The notes: generated from the sequence alone by a model not told the origin. A DNA stretch of 64,000 nt from Auricularia sp. M13 (GCA_037042915.1 CM073199.1:1054001-1118000), one strand, 5' to 3'. Positions 44,927 through 57,326 are shown, counted from the stretch's first letter. A program made the numbers and translations.

Positions 44927-46560
44927 ATGTTGCACGGCGACGAAGGCATGGAGTCCTCTGGCATTTACTGCATAATTTTCTGACGCGTTCTGACTACAGT
45001 TGCAAAGCACAACAGCCGGGAGAGCTGCTGGGTGGTCATCGCTGGCCGCGTTTACGACGTGAGTCCTGCCAGTAGATGCACATGGGCTCCAGGACTCACA
45101 TCTTGCTATGTTTTGCGTTATAGGTGACTGAGTTCCTCGACTCGCATCCTGGAGGTGCCAGCGTTATTCTCAAATATGCCGGACGCGACGCAACGGCCGA
45201 ATATGAGGAGCTACACGCGCCTGGGACTCTGGACGAGCACCTCCCACGAGAGAAGCATCTGGGCCCTGTGGACCCCAACTCCATGCCGAGACCCACCAAG
45301 GCTCAGGCACCACCACCGTCCGAGACGAATGACACGCCGCCGCCGTTGCACCAAATGATCAACATTGACGACTTTGAGAAGATGGCCCAGCGATTCCTAA
45401 CGCCCAAGGGGTATGTGAATGTGGTTCTAATCATAGAATATGCACTTACAACGTTTTTCAGGTGGGCGTATTACTACTCTGGCTCGGACGACTTGATCTC
45501 CAAGTACGCCAATAACACCATATATTCGCGTATTCTCCTGCGGCAGCGCATATTCCGCGACATCTCGACCGTCGACACCCGAACAACATTCTTGGGCCAG
45601 GAATGCACATTACCTATCTTCATTGCGCCCGCCGCGTTGGCTATTCTTGCGCATCCCACGGCAGAAGCGGGGCTCTGCGCTGCAGCCGGCAAGGAGGGCA
45701 TTGTGCATTGTGTCAGCACCAACGCCTCCCTGCCGATTGAACGCATAGTCGCAGCGCGTGTAAGGCCAGAGCAGCCAGTCTGGTTCCAGCTCTACGTCAA
45801 GACGAACCGCGCCGAATCAGAGAAGCTGCTAGAGCGCGTGCGCGCGGCGGGGTGCACGGCGCTGGTGCTCACGCTCGATGCGCCGTGGCCGGGCAAGCGC
45901 GAGGCGGACGAGCGCATCAAGAACGCCGACGCGCCGCCGCTGGGAAACAACAACCCGACCGCTAAAGCCACGGAGGTTTCGGGGCTCGGCAAGGCGCTCT
46001 TCGCGGGCACCGCGGGCGACTTGGTGTGGGACGATCTGAGGTGGCTGCGCAAGCATTGGAGCGGGAAGCTGATGCTCAAGGGCGTGCAGACGGTCGAGGA
46101 CGCCATCATGGCCGCGCATCACCGCGTCGACGGCATCATCCTGTCTAACCACGGCGGCCGCGCTCTTGACACTGCGCCCGCGCCGATACTAGTTCTGCTC
46201 GAGATCCGCAAGTACGCACCGTGGGTGCTCGACAGGATTGAGGTGTACGTCGACGGCGGCATCCGTCGCGGGACGGACGTCATCAAGGCACTTTGTCTGG
46301 GCGCGCGCGGCGTGGGACTCGGGCGCGCGTTCCTGTTCGGGTTGACCAAGTACGGCGAGGACGGCGCGCGGCGCGTCGTGCAGATCCTGCGCGAGGAGAT
46401 CGAGGGCTACATGCGCATCCTCGGCGCCACGTCCATCGCTCAGCTCGGCCCGCAATATCTGAACCTCCAAGGCGTCGAGAGGGACGTCGTCGAGCTCGTC
46501 CCGGAAAGCTTGCGCGAAATCGAGAAATACACGCCCGCCCAGTTCAAGGCCAAGCTGTAA
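44927..46560 (+). CDS. CYB2: Flavocytochrome b2-like FMN-dependent 2-hydroxyacid (L-lactate) dehydrogenase
   Basis: An N-terminal cytochrome b5 domain (VAKHNSRESCWVVIAGRVYD, VTEFLDSHPGGASVILKYAG, second haem His in ELHAPGTLD) is followed by the FMN domain: INIDDFEKMAQ, the TPIF-type core PIFIAPAALAILAHP, ALVLTLDAPWPGKREADER, ILSNHGGRALDTAPAP with the active-site His, and YVDGGIRRGTDVIKALCLGA. Introns at about 45061-45123 and 45412-45461 are clear by frame. The first exon is uncertain: ATG 44927 with MLHGDE joins well to VAKHNS, but only with a GC-type donor. It oxidises L-lactate or a related 2-hydroxyacid and passes electrons to cytochrome c. No long mitochondrial presequence is visible, so location is open. 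Confidence 0.92.
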
Positions 46561-47069
46561 TTCTTTCTTTTGGCACCCGCTGCTTCTGCACGCATGTGAA
46601 TACGTTCGGTTTCCGGTCGCAATGCACATCGCCGAGTTCCCGTTTCGCTCGTCTGGTTCGTGATCTTCCCCGGATTCTCCGCCACACGACCCCATGGTCT
46701 GACAGAGCGCCGTCACGTGCCGAGTGATCATACAGTCTGCCTCGCTAGCAATGTCCTCATTCCCGCGTGCCTGGCAGCCTGACTGGCTGCCCGCCCCCAC
46801 CGTGTGACCACTCAGTCGCCCTCGCGCCTACAATCTTCAGATCTAGAATATCCGCGTCCAATTGCGGTCACTGGCATCCGCTGAAACTAGGAAACGGCGG
46901 TCCAGAAGAAGATATGCGTCACACCGTTCATTGATTGCTTCTCGTCCCCGTGCCAGTGCCAGGGTCGCCTGAGCCCCTCCATTAATGCCCGGGCGCCGAG
47001 GGTATATATGGCGTGCAGGATACGCATTTGCAAACGCGCCCACGTCCGCCCCGTCGACCCTGCCTTGCG
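46561..47069. other. Intergenic, with promoter of the second GDSL gene
   Basis: The end of the region holds the TATA of the GDSL gene. No coding feature seen. Confidence 0.6.
47003..47009 (+). promoter_or_regulatory. TATA box of the plus-strand GDSL gene
   Basis: TATATAT about 61 bp upstream of the ATG at 47070. Confidence 0.65.
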
Positions 47070-48942
47070 ATGGTTCCTCAGGCCCTCGTTGCGCTCGCGC
47101 TGCAGCTGATCACGCTCGCCGTCGCGTCGCCCGTCATCGAACGCCGCGACACGTTCGTGACGGACGTCGCCCAGTGCCCGCTACTTCCCAAGCGCGCCGC
47201 GGCGGAGAAGAGTGTGCACAACCTCCGCCCGGACGAGTTCGACGTCGTCATGGCTGTCGGGGACTCCATCACTGCCGGCGCGTTCGCGAAGGGTACGTTG
47301 CTCCCTATGTATCTCGGCGACTCCGAGTCAACACCGTGCTCATTGCGGTGAATGTAGGGATCCAGTCCGGTTCGTTGTCGACGTTCGATGAGTGGCGCGG
47401 CGTTTCGTACGCTGCGGGGGGCGATCCTGGTGCTATCACTCTGCCTAACGTGCGTTCTTGCCTTAGATGCATTGCATTGCTTATATTTTGATTAGATCAT
47501 CAAGCGTTATAACCCCAACGTCCAAGGTGCCAGTGTGGGACATCATGGCGTTGAACTCTGCTTTGGTACGTCCATCATGAGCTCTGTTCCTCAACGGGCC
47601 CTGAATTATCTTTCTGATCAGGTCCCTTGTGCCCCATCGGTATGTCTGCTTGCACTGTACACACCACTACGGCATTTATATCCTCTGTGTATAAGGCTCG
47701 GTGGGTTGGGACAGTGAGAAGGACCAGCTGAACTCGGCGCAGAGCGGAGCGCTAGCTGTCAATCTCCTGCACGAAGTCGTAGGCACGCAATGTCCCTTTC
47801 ATGTCCCGTCTACTTGAACCTAATCAGCTCTCTGCGTTCAGACTATCTCGTTCCGCAAGTTCAAGCAAAGAACATCTCCAAGTCTGCCTTCAAGTACCTC
47901 AACCTGCAGATCGGGAGCAATGATATTTGCCAGACGTGCGCTGCTGGTCAGTTAAAATCTCGTTTCCCGTTTCCCGTGCTTTTTTATCGAGTAGCTGACG
48001 AATGCATGATTAGCATTGACGCCAATTGGCGCCGACGCGTTTGAGGCGAGCATCCGGGCCACATTGGAGTACGTCAGGAAGAACATTCGTGAGTTCCTGA
48101 GACTGTTGTCTCATAGCCTCGATTTTGATTGCGCCCAACAGCGAACACGGTGGTGAACGTCGTGGGGACCATTCCCGTTTCGCAGATCTATCCGGTGAGT
48201 GAACGTCTCCGCATCTAAATCTGACTCTTCTCAACGCTCCGAAGTTGACGCTGAACCAACCGTACTGGTACGTTTCAGCACGGCCTTGTATAGCTCTATC
48301 TACTAAGCTCACTACTCCTGCAGCTCGCAACTGATTCCGGCGGTACCACATTTCAACATCGAATGCTCGGTTCGCGTCCGATCACTTTCCCAGGAGTTGC
48401 CCCCGTCTTATTATGACATTATATAGTGCGCGCTGCTCGGCGGTGCCATCGGCCAAGCAACTCGAGCTTTGATGGACAAGTTGGCTGCTCAATATGGTAC
48501 GCGTTCCCAGGCTTAGAGTTCCTTCCCCGCGGCTCAAAACTTCGCAGACGAACGGCTCGTGAAGATAGTGAAGGAATACCAGCAAGCGAACTACCCAGAT
48601 TTGTGAGCCTGATCGACACGAATTTGCCTCAAGCATGAGCACTTAGACCTTGATACAGCGCGGCCATCTGGCAGCCTCTGAACCTGCCGCTCGCGAGCTT
48701 CCCCGTGCAATGTACGTCGTAATGTTTCGCTCCAACGTACGAAAATAACACTATTGGCAGCTCTCAGCAGTGTCGACTGCTTCCATCCAAGCGAGGCGAC
48801 GCATGCGCGCGTAGCTGCGGAGGCGTGGAATCGTCTACCTCTTAACAATTCCGAGAGGGCGCAGGCTTTTTCTTACCCCGACAAGCCCTTGATTCGATGC
48901 GCGCAACCCGATGACCGTATTTTGACGAAAGCCGCACTGTGA
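47070..48942 (+). CDS. Secreted GDSL (SGNH) esterase/lipase, phospholipase B1-like (second copy)
   Basis: The ATG at 47070 gives signal peptide MVPQALVALALQLITLAVAS, then a basic site VIERRD. Block I is VVMAVGDSITAGAFAKG. A stretch SLSTFDEWRGVSYAAGGDPG follows after a short intron. Block III is YLNLQIGSNDICQTC, and block V is SVDCFHPSEATHARVAAEAW with the catalytic Asp/His. It ends KPLIRCAQPDDRILTKAAL at 48942. Many short introns (at least ten exons). It is clearly a paralogue of the minus-strand gene at 2.65-4.72 kb; here the segment that is a separate 17-nt exon there is contiguous (NLRPDEFDVVMAVGDS). All catalytic blocks are present. Predicted extracellular lipid or ester hydrolase. Confidence 0.9.
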
Positions 48943-49341
48943 TTTATTAAATGAGCGTAAGGAATATAATGACGCGATGATTTTTCACTCATGTTGGCGC
49001 ATATGTCGATTGCATGTGCGCGAGGTGAAAATAGCCTTGCAGCTCGTATGCATCTATAGCTTCTCTTTGTTTAACGAGTCATTGTGCGTTCCAGTGCACA
49101 AGACCGGGCCACTGCGGCAACCTCCGATTTGGATTCGAACCAGCTTCTCGAGATCGCCACATCCGTCGATCCAGACTCCAGTTTGAACGCAAATACGGCC
49201 CGATACACGACTCCGAGTCGTGTATCACAGTTCGGATGCGAACGCCTAAAGTATTTAAGTTGCCTGGACACTGCTCATTTTCCACAGCTCAACTCGACGA
49301 CAGCGTTTCACTCGACAAACTCCTTCCACCAGACATCTCAA

Positions 49342-50157
49342 ATGCAGTACCCAGCGTCCCTTTTTCTCCTCATTGTGCTTGCTCTTCGCTGCAATTCTGT
49401 GCTGGCGTCTCCCGTTGCTCGAGGTATGGTGCATTTGACCTCGGCCTTACCGCATGATCTCATACATATTTATAGGGCCCCAAGAAGAAGCCCCCAAGGG
49501 ACAAACTTGGGAGGAGGCATTGGCCGAGTATATAAAGGACGATATTGCCTCAGACTTCCGTCGCCTTGGCGCCGATAAGTCCACTGGTGCGCATCTGAAT
49601 CTTCCTTTATAAGATTGTTCACACCGGGCTTACCGTGAGACACAGGAGCGCTGAGTCACGACGCGGAGGTTGCGTCTACGTATGCCACGGCTATGGGTTC
49701 TTCAGCTGCCTCGGAGGTAGTCTACGCCACGGCCGCGACGAGGTTGACGGATCTAGTCGAAGGACCCTACGAGACTCCCAAGGCGGGCGCGGTAGAATCC
49801 ACCGGTGCCTTGGCCACTCCGAGTGCAGGGTCTGTCCCAACTTCTCCGCCCTCGGGGCAGGCGCTCTCCGATGCAACTGCGTTTCTGGCACCGGCAACTC
49901 AGCCCGCGTCGATGCTCCCATCCCCGTCGTACGCGTCAGCGGATGGCTTGATCCCGTCGAGCTCTACATCGCAGTCTTTGCCTTCTGCAAAGCCACTCTC
50001 GTCGTCTTCATTCCCTTCCGACAACGGAATGGGAATGATGCGGTCTCAGACCGGTATGGGCATGCCCGGCCAGGAGCCTGAGAGCCCGGCGGAAGAACCT
50101 CAGTATCGCACCCAAGCCCGTCGCCGCCGCGGAAACCGCCTTGAAAAGCAGCATTAA
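49342..50157 (+). CDS. Small secreted Ser/Pro-rich hypothetical protein
   Basis: The ATG at 49342 gives signal peptide MQYPASLFLLIVLALRCNSV with cleavage near VLAS-PVAR. Two introns (about 49423-49475 and 49588-49640) join short exons: PQEEAPKGQTWEEALAEYIK, DDIASDFRRLGADKSTG, then a long Ser/Thr/Pro/Ala-rich exon (VPTSPPSGQALSDATAF...) ending in a basic QARRRRGNRLEKQH. A TATTTAAG about 90 bp upstream may be the TATA. No known domain and few cysteines. It could be a secreted, O-glycosylated protein; an effector role cannot be shown. Confidence 0.72.
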
Positions 50158-50968
50158 AATCAACGTCGTTGACTCAGCTACTACGGAGGATTAGGAACAT
50201 TAACTAACTCGGACTATTGGCATATTCCCTACACCAACGCCCCACTGGCGAGAACGTACCCAAAAAGGCTGCGTGGCTATGTACAGCCCTGGACTGTCTG
50301 TCACGTAGCTATTGGATTGGACCCGTACAATGCGCAGTAAGCGCATTTGCTACATTGCCCTATTATGAATGAGCACAGGCTCTGTGACCGTCGGCGTCCA
50401 CTTCCAGGATTGCAAATGGATTGCTTTCGGCTGTCCTTTGTTGAGGTAGCCCAGATGGCAACGTCAGTGCAATGCATGGCTCCCACTCCCAGTACAGTAA
50501 CATTACACACAGCCTTACGAAGAAGTGAGGTTGCAATCTCTCAAGGCGCCCAAATGCATATGGAGATCGAATTTGTGCGTTAGATGAGGAAACCAATTGC
50601 AGTCCTCGAAAGCCGGGACTGGGGGTGCCCCAGTGCCTCAGCTGATGTTCGGTGTTTGGCAGAAGTTGTCTTTGCTATAATCCACGTGTCTCTGTCAACG
50701 GGCGATCTGATGTCTCTTGGACAGATGCGCACAGGGTTGAACGTGCAGAATATGTGCGCCCATAATCTCGGAACAAGAAATGCGCGGCTACCCCCGCGCT
50801 CATGACGCCTATCAACTGCATGGAAAGGCAATGCCCTCAGCCAGGACTGCGGCCAGACACAGCATTCCTGAAGAGTATACATCCATAATCTATTTGCTGC
50901 TGCCGATCATGCACGGTATGCTTCCGAACCGGCTGCGCGCAAATCCCTTCCCCTTACATATGACTTGT
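50158..50968. other. Intergenic, convergent
   Basis: Between the 3' ends of the secreted-protein gene and the C2H2 gene. No coding or structural feature found. Confidence 0.6.
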
Positions 50969-51867
50969 TCACCGTCCTTTCCGTGACGTCCCCGAGCTAT
51001 CTCCTCCACCACTACCTGGACGAGGCATTGGTAGTGACGAGTAAAGCGCCTTGAGCTGCTGCGCCGGCCGGCGTTCAGCGCACGTCTTCGCATGGCGGTA
51101 CATGTTGCTCAGCACAGAGAATCGACGGTCGCATCCTTCTACGGTGCACGCGTATGCTGTTGAGTATGAGGTGAGCATAAGCAACGACGAGAGATGAGTT
51201 GAAGGAACTTGCGTCTGTTCCCCGTGTGAGAGTTCAGGTGTGTCTGGAGTAGGGATGTCAGTTGCTGTGCAGGACAATGGCGCGCGCTGCGCATGGAAGT
51301 GTACCTGAAGGGTGCTGGGCTTGTCGCAGATCTTCCCACAGTAGTGGCACGTTCGCGTGTTCATCGCGAGCTCGTCCCTGCCCTTTGCCTGCAATGCTGC
51401 CCGGGCAGCGTCGTTCGCAGCCCTATGAGTCGTCCCGGTAGCTACGGTCTGTCCAGCGGTCGTCAGAACTGCAAATTGTGCGTCCTGGGCCGGGTTGGGT
51501 ATATGGCGATCCCCTGTCAACGCTGGGTATCCTCGAGGAGCCGCTGGCGCGTGATATGTGGCACGCTGTCCGGCTGGCGGTGGTTGTAGATGCTGAGATA
51601 TAGCTGAGCCAACGACGGTACTGTATAGTCCAGCAACATACCGCTGGTGTCGTCGCGTGAGAAAGATAGGAGTATGCTTGATCGCCACCCGCGGCGTAGG
51701 CTCGCGGAACACCAGCCAAGACGCGGTCTGCAACTGCGTCAGTGGACGTTCGAAACAATATCTATTGACCAAGTACCATCGAAGAGCTCTTGTAGCCCTG
51801 GTAGCTGACCATTTGCAAGACTGCTGGGTGTCGTCCCAGAGGAAGAGGAGGCAAAGTTGTTATGCAT
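50969..51867 (-). CDS. C2H2 zinc-finger transcription factor
   Basis: The ATG at 51867 (MHNNFASSSSGTTPSSLANG) starts exon 1. Exon 2 gives DRVLAGVPRAYAAGGDQAYS. Exon 3 gives HLQPPPAGQRATYHAPAAP and finger 1 (TCHYCGKICDKPSTLQ). A 31-nt exon supplies THLNSHTGN. The last exon begins PYACTVEGCDRRFSVLSNMY then RHAKTC. The join between the last two exons only works with a GC-AG intron (51212-51157), which restores the canonical HTGNRPYAC linker. Finger 1 is C2H2; finger 2 ends in Cys instead of the second His. This pair is typical of a basidiomycete C2H2 family with a short C-terminal tail (GSGGGDSSGTSRKGR). Nuclear DNA-binding regulator; targets unknown. Confidence 0.85.
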
Positions 51868-52610
51868 TATGGTGGCGTGCGAAAAATGGCGTTGGGTGTG
51901 CGAGGCAGCGTATTCTTGAATGCGAAGCGGAGGTGGGTCTTTTGAGAGGCTTCCTGCGGCCAGAGAACGCCGATAAGGAGCCGAGTGTAATAGAGGGAGC
52001 GACTCGCGCAGGCTATGCAGTTGTAGATGATCAGCAAGATAAATAGGCATCCTCATGTCCTATTCCGCTTATTGCAACGCAGGCAAATCGTGATGGAGCG
52101 GAAAACCAGGCGCCCCGAAAAGGCTTGCCGCGTAAGTGGGATCATTATTATTCATCCCATCTCGGACAAGAAGCCTGCATACGCAAATCCGCGCTCCTCC
52201 GGTGGCGTGCTGCGTGGTCCAGACGGTCTCTACAGGCATTAAACAAATTTATCTACGTGTGTCCGACTGACTCAGGAGCGAGAACTCACATGCTGATGAG
52301 CGCACGAGCAGGTCCATAGCCATGGTCGTAAAACATGTTCCTCAGGCTGCTTCCTGCACTGACTCTGATAGCTCACACGCACACCGGCACCGCGGTCTGC
52401 AGGGCAGGGGTTCGTCGAGTCCCGGTTCCAGCATGTGATGGTCGGCAATAAGAGTTCGGCTCGCGAAAGTCAGTCGTGCCGCACGCGAGGCCAAGGATAC
52501 GAGGGAAATATGTTCATAAACTCACAACAAAGTGGTCGAATCCTGGTGTCTACATGAGGACGGCAGCACGCGCTTCGGAAGAGATGCCGTGTGAACGGTT
52601 AGATCAGTCA
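51868..52610. other. Intergenic
   Basis: Between the head of the C2H2 gene and the 3' end of eIF2D. No gene or RNA feature supported. Confidence 0.6.
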
Positions 52611-54756
52611 CTACTTTTTTTCTGTCAAGTCTGCGGTTTCAATCCAACGCTTTGGAATGCCACGTGCGAGAAGGAAGTCGATCGCAGGCTTGATCTGCTT
52701 GCCTTGAATAAGGACCTCCTTACCCGCACCCTTTCCGGGCAATGGCGATACTGGCGATGTGAGCCGCCGAAAGTGCACAACAAACGGCAGAACGTACCAC
52801 TCGTCGCACCAGCACAAGTCCTGCGAAGTTCTTCTCCCAGCCAGTCTGCATCGAGTCCGTACGACTCGAAGTTCGTTATGAGCGTAACTGGCCGCTTTCC
52901 CTGGCGGAACCTGCTAGTGATGTTTATGGGCTTCAGAACCCCCTTCCTACCAACATAGTCAGCCTCATTTGGCACGAACGCAAGTCCCAACAAATGTGAC
53001 GGTCGCACCTTACGACGCCATCAAGCGAATGCCATGTCTGCATGTTGGCTTGAAGCCGACGCAGCGCCTCGTCGCGACGACAATGTTCCCCTATTGGGTC
53101 CTTCTTGTTGTCCAGCGCAGTCTGCATCGCGGTCCCTTCAGGTATGTTGATGTACTGCTGTTCGTGGGCGTTCTGTAGCTGCTTCGCTGCGACATAGCCG
53201 TTGAGTGCGGATCGCAGCTCGATAGCAGTATACAGCGCCGCTACGCTGCCAGAAAAAAACGATGAGAAGCGGTGATGGACGCATAGGGATGATAGGCTCA
53301 CTCGGCGCCTGCGTCTTCGAAAAATGCTGTACTAGCGCCGTGCGGTTTCCAGAGTTCAACAATCTCGAGGGTCCGCACCTGCTCCTCGCGCGTCTTCTCT
53401 TCGGCCTCCCGCTTCTTGGCTTTGGCATCGGCTTCGCCCACAGTCCTAAACTTCCCAAGTCCCGCGACATCCTTATGGTCCACGTTGACGCTAGTGACGC
53501 TGTCGCCTTTCAGCTTGAGCAGCCCGTCCTTGTCTGCAAGCTTAAGGAAGGCGCTGAGTGACTTGTATGAGGAATGTTTGATGTCGACCGGACTATTGTG
53601 GGTGGTAAGGGGTCGTGACGGTAGAATGTACGAGGAGTAAAATGTGGAGGTAGTCGTCGGTAGCGCCGTGCGAGGAACGGTGCGAATGGCGTGTAACAGG
53701 GCAGTTCGAAGGAAGGCATCCACCTCTGCTCGATCGCAAGCGTTAGTAATTCTGTTGTTTTCGAAAGAGCGGTATAGCATGCCTTGTGGTGTCAATTGTT
53801 GCTCTGTGGAGGCTGCGTCGGGGGCTTGCGCTGGTTCAGTAGCGGCGCCGGACGGTGCATCTTCGAGTGTCGGGGCCGGCACGTCTGCATCCTTTGTAGC
53901 TTCCATAGTAAGGTCCTGTTCTGCCGGCGGGTCGGACTTGCCCCCCATCTCCCACAGCGCGTCGCCTACAACGTGAAATACACGAGCCGCCTTGCCCTTG
54001 CGACCAGGTTGGACGTCCGTCCCTGATACGACCATGCGGCCGATTGCAATATTGCGCACAGCTACAACTGCGCCCGAAACGAGTTTGTCCAGTGTGGCGC
54101 GACTGGTATGGACTGCGAAATGAGCTCTATGCTTCGAAGCACGCTGCGAGTTTCACCGACCTCCTGGTATCATGAGGTCTGCGCCGCCCATAAGAATAGG
54201 CAATACCGCATCCGGAGTGTAGAGAGAAGGTACTAGGTTCGGCACCTTCCAGAGCGTGTAAACTGGAATCGGATGAGTGAAACAGATTCGTATACCACTG
54301 GCAGTGTCAAGCCTACCAGTCGGCAATACGTCTTCTGCCTCGCGATCGCCCGCTCGGCCAAGGCTGAACCAGATTGGCTCTCCACCGGCAGTATACAGCG
54401 TCTATCCCGATAGCCAGCTGTCAGCTCACACGCTCGAGTCGAACATTTATGAGGACGTACACCCTGCTCGCCAGTACTTGCAACAAAGCGTGCCAGTAAA
54501 ATTCCATCTGGGACCAGAGTATCCGCCTGCTCTGCGTCGAGTGTGGGATATTGGGCAGCCACGCGTGTTCGCAGCTTGCGGCGGTCAGAGCTCCTCAGAG
54601 GTGCTACAGACCGAAACGGTCCAGGTTCCAGATAGTCGACAGATAACGAAGCAGAACAGAGCGCCCGCCAAGCTTTCAGCGTCCAGGGCGAACGGAGCAG
54701 TGACAGTCGCGCTGACCAGAGGTTTTGAGCTCGCGAAAAGGCTTTTTGAAAACCAT
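52611..54756 (-). CDS. TMA64: Translation initiation factor eIF2D / Tma64 (ligatin)
   Basis: The ATG at 54756 gives MVFKKPFRELKTS. Splicing leads to APLRSSDRRKLRTRVAAQYP and the N-terminal domain, then VYTAGGEPIWFSLGRAGD and VYTLWKVPNLVPSLYTPDAV, LMGGADLMIPG (PUA-type). Next come IAIGRMVVSG, an acidic linker and the SWIB/MDM2-like part (YTAIELRSALNGYVAAKQLQ, PIGEHCRRDEALRRLQANMQ). The C-terminal SUI1 domain follows: RQGKRPVTLITNFESYGLDA, GKGAGKEVLIQGKQIKPAID, RGIPKRWIE, stop at 52611. Domain order matches eIF2D exactly. The protein acts on the 40S subunit in recycling and in GTP-independent delivery of initiator tRNA. At least seven exons. The call is firm. Confidence 0.93.
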
Positions 54757-55008
54757 CAGATCAAGCAGAGAGTACAAGCAGAGACAAGTTCAATAAGCGC
54801 TCGCGGTTCTAGCCGACGTATGTCCGTCTTTGTGCACGATTTCCCCTCTCATCAAGTCTGAATGCATAATGTGTGCAGTTGTAAGATCCCAAACTTTCGA
54901 TCGAAAATTTGATGGTCGTAAAATATATAAATATTATCTGAGAGACAGAATGAACATCGGTCGCAGAGCGACCACGCTCTGGTCTTTCTCCTCCTCGTAC
55001 CCCTACAT

Positions 55009-56228
55009 TCAATCATAGCCCTCAAACTCGGGATTTTCATCACGGGCCTCGACGGAAGGCGCAGTTCCGTTGAAGCTGCACGTGGTGACGTCGCCGAACG
55101 ACGTTTGAGGCTCGGGCATGAGCTCACGAGCGTAGTTGAACTCCTCCAGGTCGCGCTTCCTGGGAAGAATGTGAGGACTTCGATCTATCGTTCAGGGAAT
55201 AAGTCAGTAGCTTACAGGTGGAATGGACGTTTGCTAGCAAGGCACTTCTTGGCGGATTGAGCCTCCTTAATGCGCTTGTCGCTACGGAGAAGCTGGATCT
55301 GGCGATGCATGCACTGCGGGTCCTTCTTGCCAGAGACCTTCTTGAGGGCTTGGAACTACAGCGGAACGGCTGGTAAGTAAACTTTTCGAACAATAAAGGC
55401 GCTATTACTGACGTGGTGCGTGTAGGTCAGGCAGACGTTGTTCTGGGTCCAGTCTTCGGCGTACGATGTATTCGAATAGTCATCCGGAACGCAACCGTCC
55501 TTGGCCACAGCATCGTGGAAAGCCTTTGAGCCGCTCATGCCCTTGTCGACGGAGTGGCCGGCCTCGTGAAGGAAGACTCTGCATTAGGCGGTCAGGACGA
55601 ATGAGACTAACGGAACATCTGAGACGCACGATGTGCCGCAGTCTCCCATGAAGCGGATGAACTGGCCGTTGTAGTTCGCACCGGAGCAGCCTAGGAGATG
55701 TGAGACATGGCAGTAGCACAGACCGGTGCGCGTACTGTTCTGCTTGATGGCAAGGACACCACCGACGTAGCTGCGAATGCCCGGAGGTACGCGAGCAAAG
55801 CGTGCCTCCAGGGTGTCCATGCTATCGACGCGAGTGAGAAACGTTCGTCAGAACGCCGCGACCATGAGATGACGTACGACATGTTAGCATCGGCGCAGCT
55901 GTTCATAACGGAGAGGGCGTAATCAGTCACTATGCTTATATGTTGGCCAGACTCACCGACAGAGGACCCAGGGCTCGCTGCAGTCGTCGTACTGGACGCG
56001 ACGGGCAGTGACCTTGCTGACGTTGCAGCCGGCGTCCTTTGCGTGATCCTTGCATATCTGCGGGACGGCGATTGCGTTATTGCGGTGCTTGGTAGGCGCA
56101 CGACGGAGAGTGTCGAGCTTCTTCAGAGGATCGTGGAGGCCTTGGGAGAAGAGAACGGGCTTGCCGAGGCCGGCAGAAACCTCGAGAACGCCGAGAGCGA
56201 CGATGACAAGGCTGAGAAGCAGTTGCAT
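55009..56228 (-). CDS. Secreted con-13-like protein with HExxH metalloprotease motif
   Basis: The ATG at 56228 gives signal peptide MQLLLSLVIVALGVLEVSAG. After it come NNAIAVPQICKDHAKDAGCN, VTARRVQYDDCSEPWVLC and CADANM, then LEARFARVPPGIRSYVGGVL, YNGQFIRFMGDCGTS, VFLHEAGHSVDKGMSG (HExxH), CVPDDYSNTSYAEDWTQNN, and a Cys-poor C-terminus ending NPEFEGYD. This order matches fungal conidiation-specific protein 13-like proteins, which resemble zinc metalloproteases; the Glu in YAEDW could be the third metal ligand. Many short introns; the HExxH exon needs the intron near 55623-55577. A TATA lies about 95 bp upstream. Secretion is likely; proteolytic activity is inferred. Confidence 0.85.
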
Positions 56229-56320
56229 GGTGAAGAAAATGGCCCGGAGGGTGAGAAAGCTGGAAGAGAAAAACTGAGGAAGAATGGGAACGAGGTGGAA
56301 AGGGACGAAACCACGTCCCA

Positions 56321-56326
56321 TTTATA
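56321..56326 (-). promoter_or_regulatory. TATA box of the con-13-like gene
   Basis: TATAAA on the minus strand, about 95 bp upstream of the ATG at 56228. Confidence 0.6.
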
Positions 56327-57326
56327 CTGGTGAAAGGCATGCACAGCTGCGCTGTGATGCGAGTGGCGTGTCGTGCGTGCAGCGCCCTGGCAATGCCGCC
56401 CGTCCTCAAGCATGAGCCCGATTTTCCTCTTGGCGTCGAGAATCAATGTCTGTGCAGTGATGCACCTATGCTGGCATTTGCCTGGGAAAGAACGCGGATC
56501 GTGATTTTGGGCGTTCACCCACGTGCTATCCGTCATGATTGCTGCGGTTTAGCCAATAAGACAGAAATATAGAGCATGTAATGCTTACATGATCACGGAA
56601 GTCGTCTTCCTTGCGGTCGTTTCTCATCGATCCCCTGCTGCGCAAAAAAAAGCAAAGATAAATATAAATGAACTACCCAGAAAGCTATTGCATTCCAAGC
56701 GATACCTATCGACCTCATGGTCAGTTGAACACAAGCATTGACAGCACCATTGCTGCCAGTCCTCCACGTGAGTTGCACAGCGATCTTCCACGTCAGAGGC
56801 AGTGTCGCGTGGCACTCGCGTGGCGATCCATCGCATTCCTTTCCATGGCCGAGCAACGATCCCCTGACATCGCGATTCGTTGGCATCGCAGCATGTACAA
56901 ATGAATACTGTAGGTGTCATGTTCGACGAGTAGTCTAGTCCAGCAGCTCTCCTTTAGTTGTGTTGGGAACAAAACTCCTTAGTAAGTTAAATACGGCACT
57001 TTATTACAGTGCTTAGACCATCCTACTCACAAGCGCTTCATATAATTCCGCACGTGTCAGCGACAGGTGGACAAGAACAGCCTAGAACGGCACCATCTCC
57101 AGCATGAGATCAACAAGAGCGTCCGAAGCGATTCTCATGCCTAGATTCTCAAAGCTCCCCTGGTTCAGATTTCATGCGTCAGGTATGGGAAAATGGAAGA
57201 CCCTAACCGTACCTATCCTTGAGGCACAGCAGGTGAAACGCGACTTTTGGGACACGTAGGCCGATCGTACTGTTATCATCAAGTCGCGTAGCGGGCCCGA
57301 TGATGGAAGCCGGAAATGTGATGCGT

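Noticed and set aside
49095-49200. tRNA-like B-box (GGTTCGAATCC on the minus strand)
   Set aside because: The T-stem does not pair beyond two or three bases and no A-box or acceptor stem is found at the right distance.
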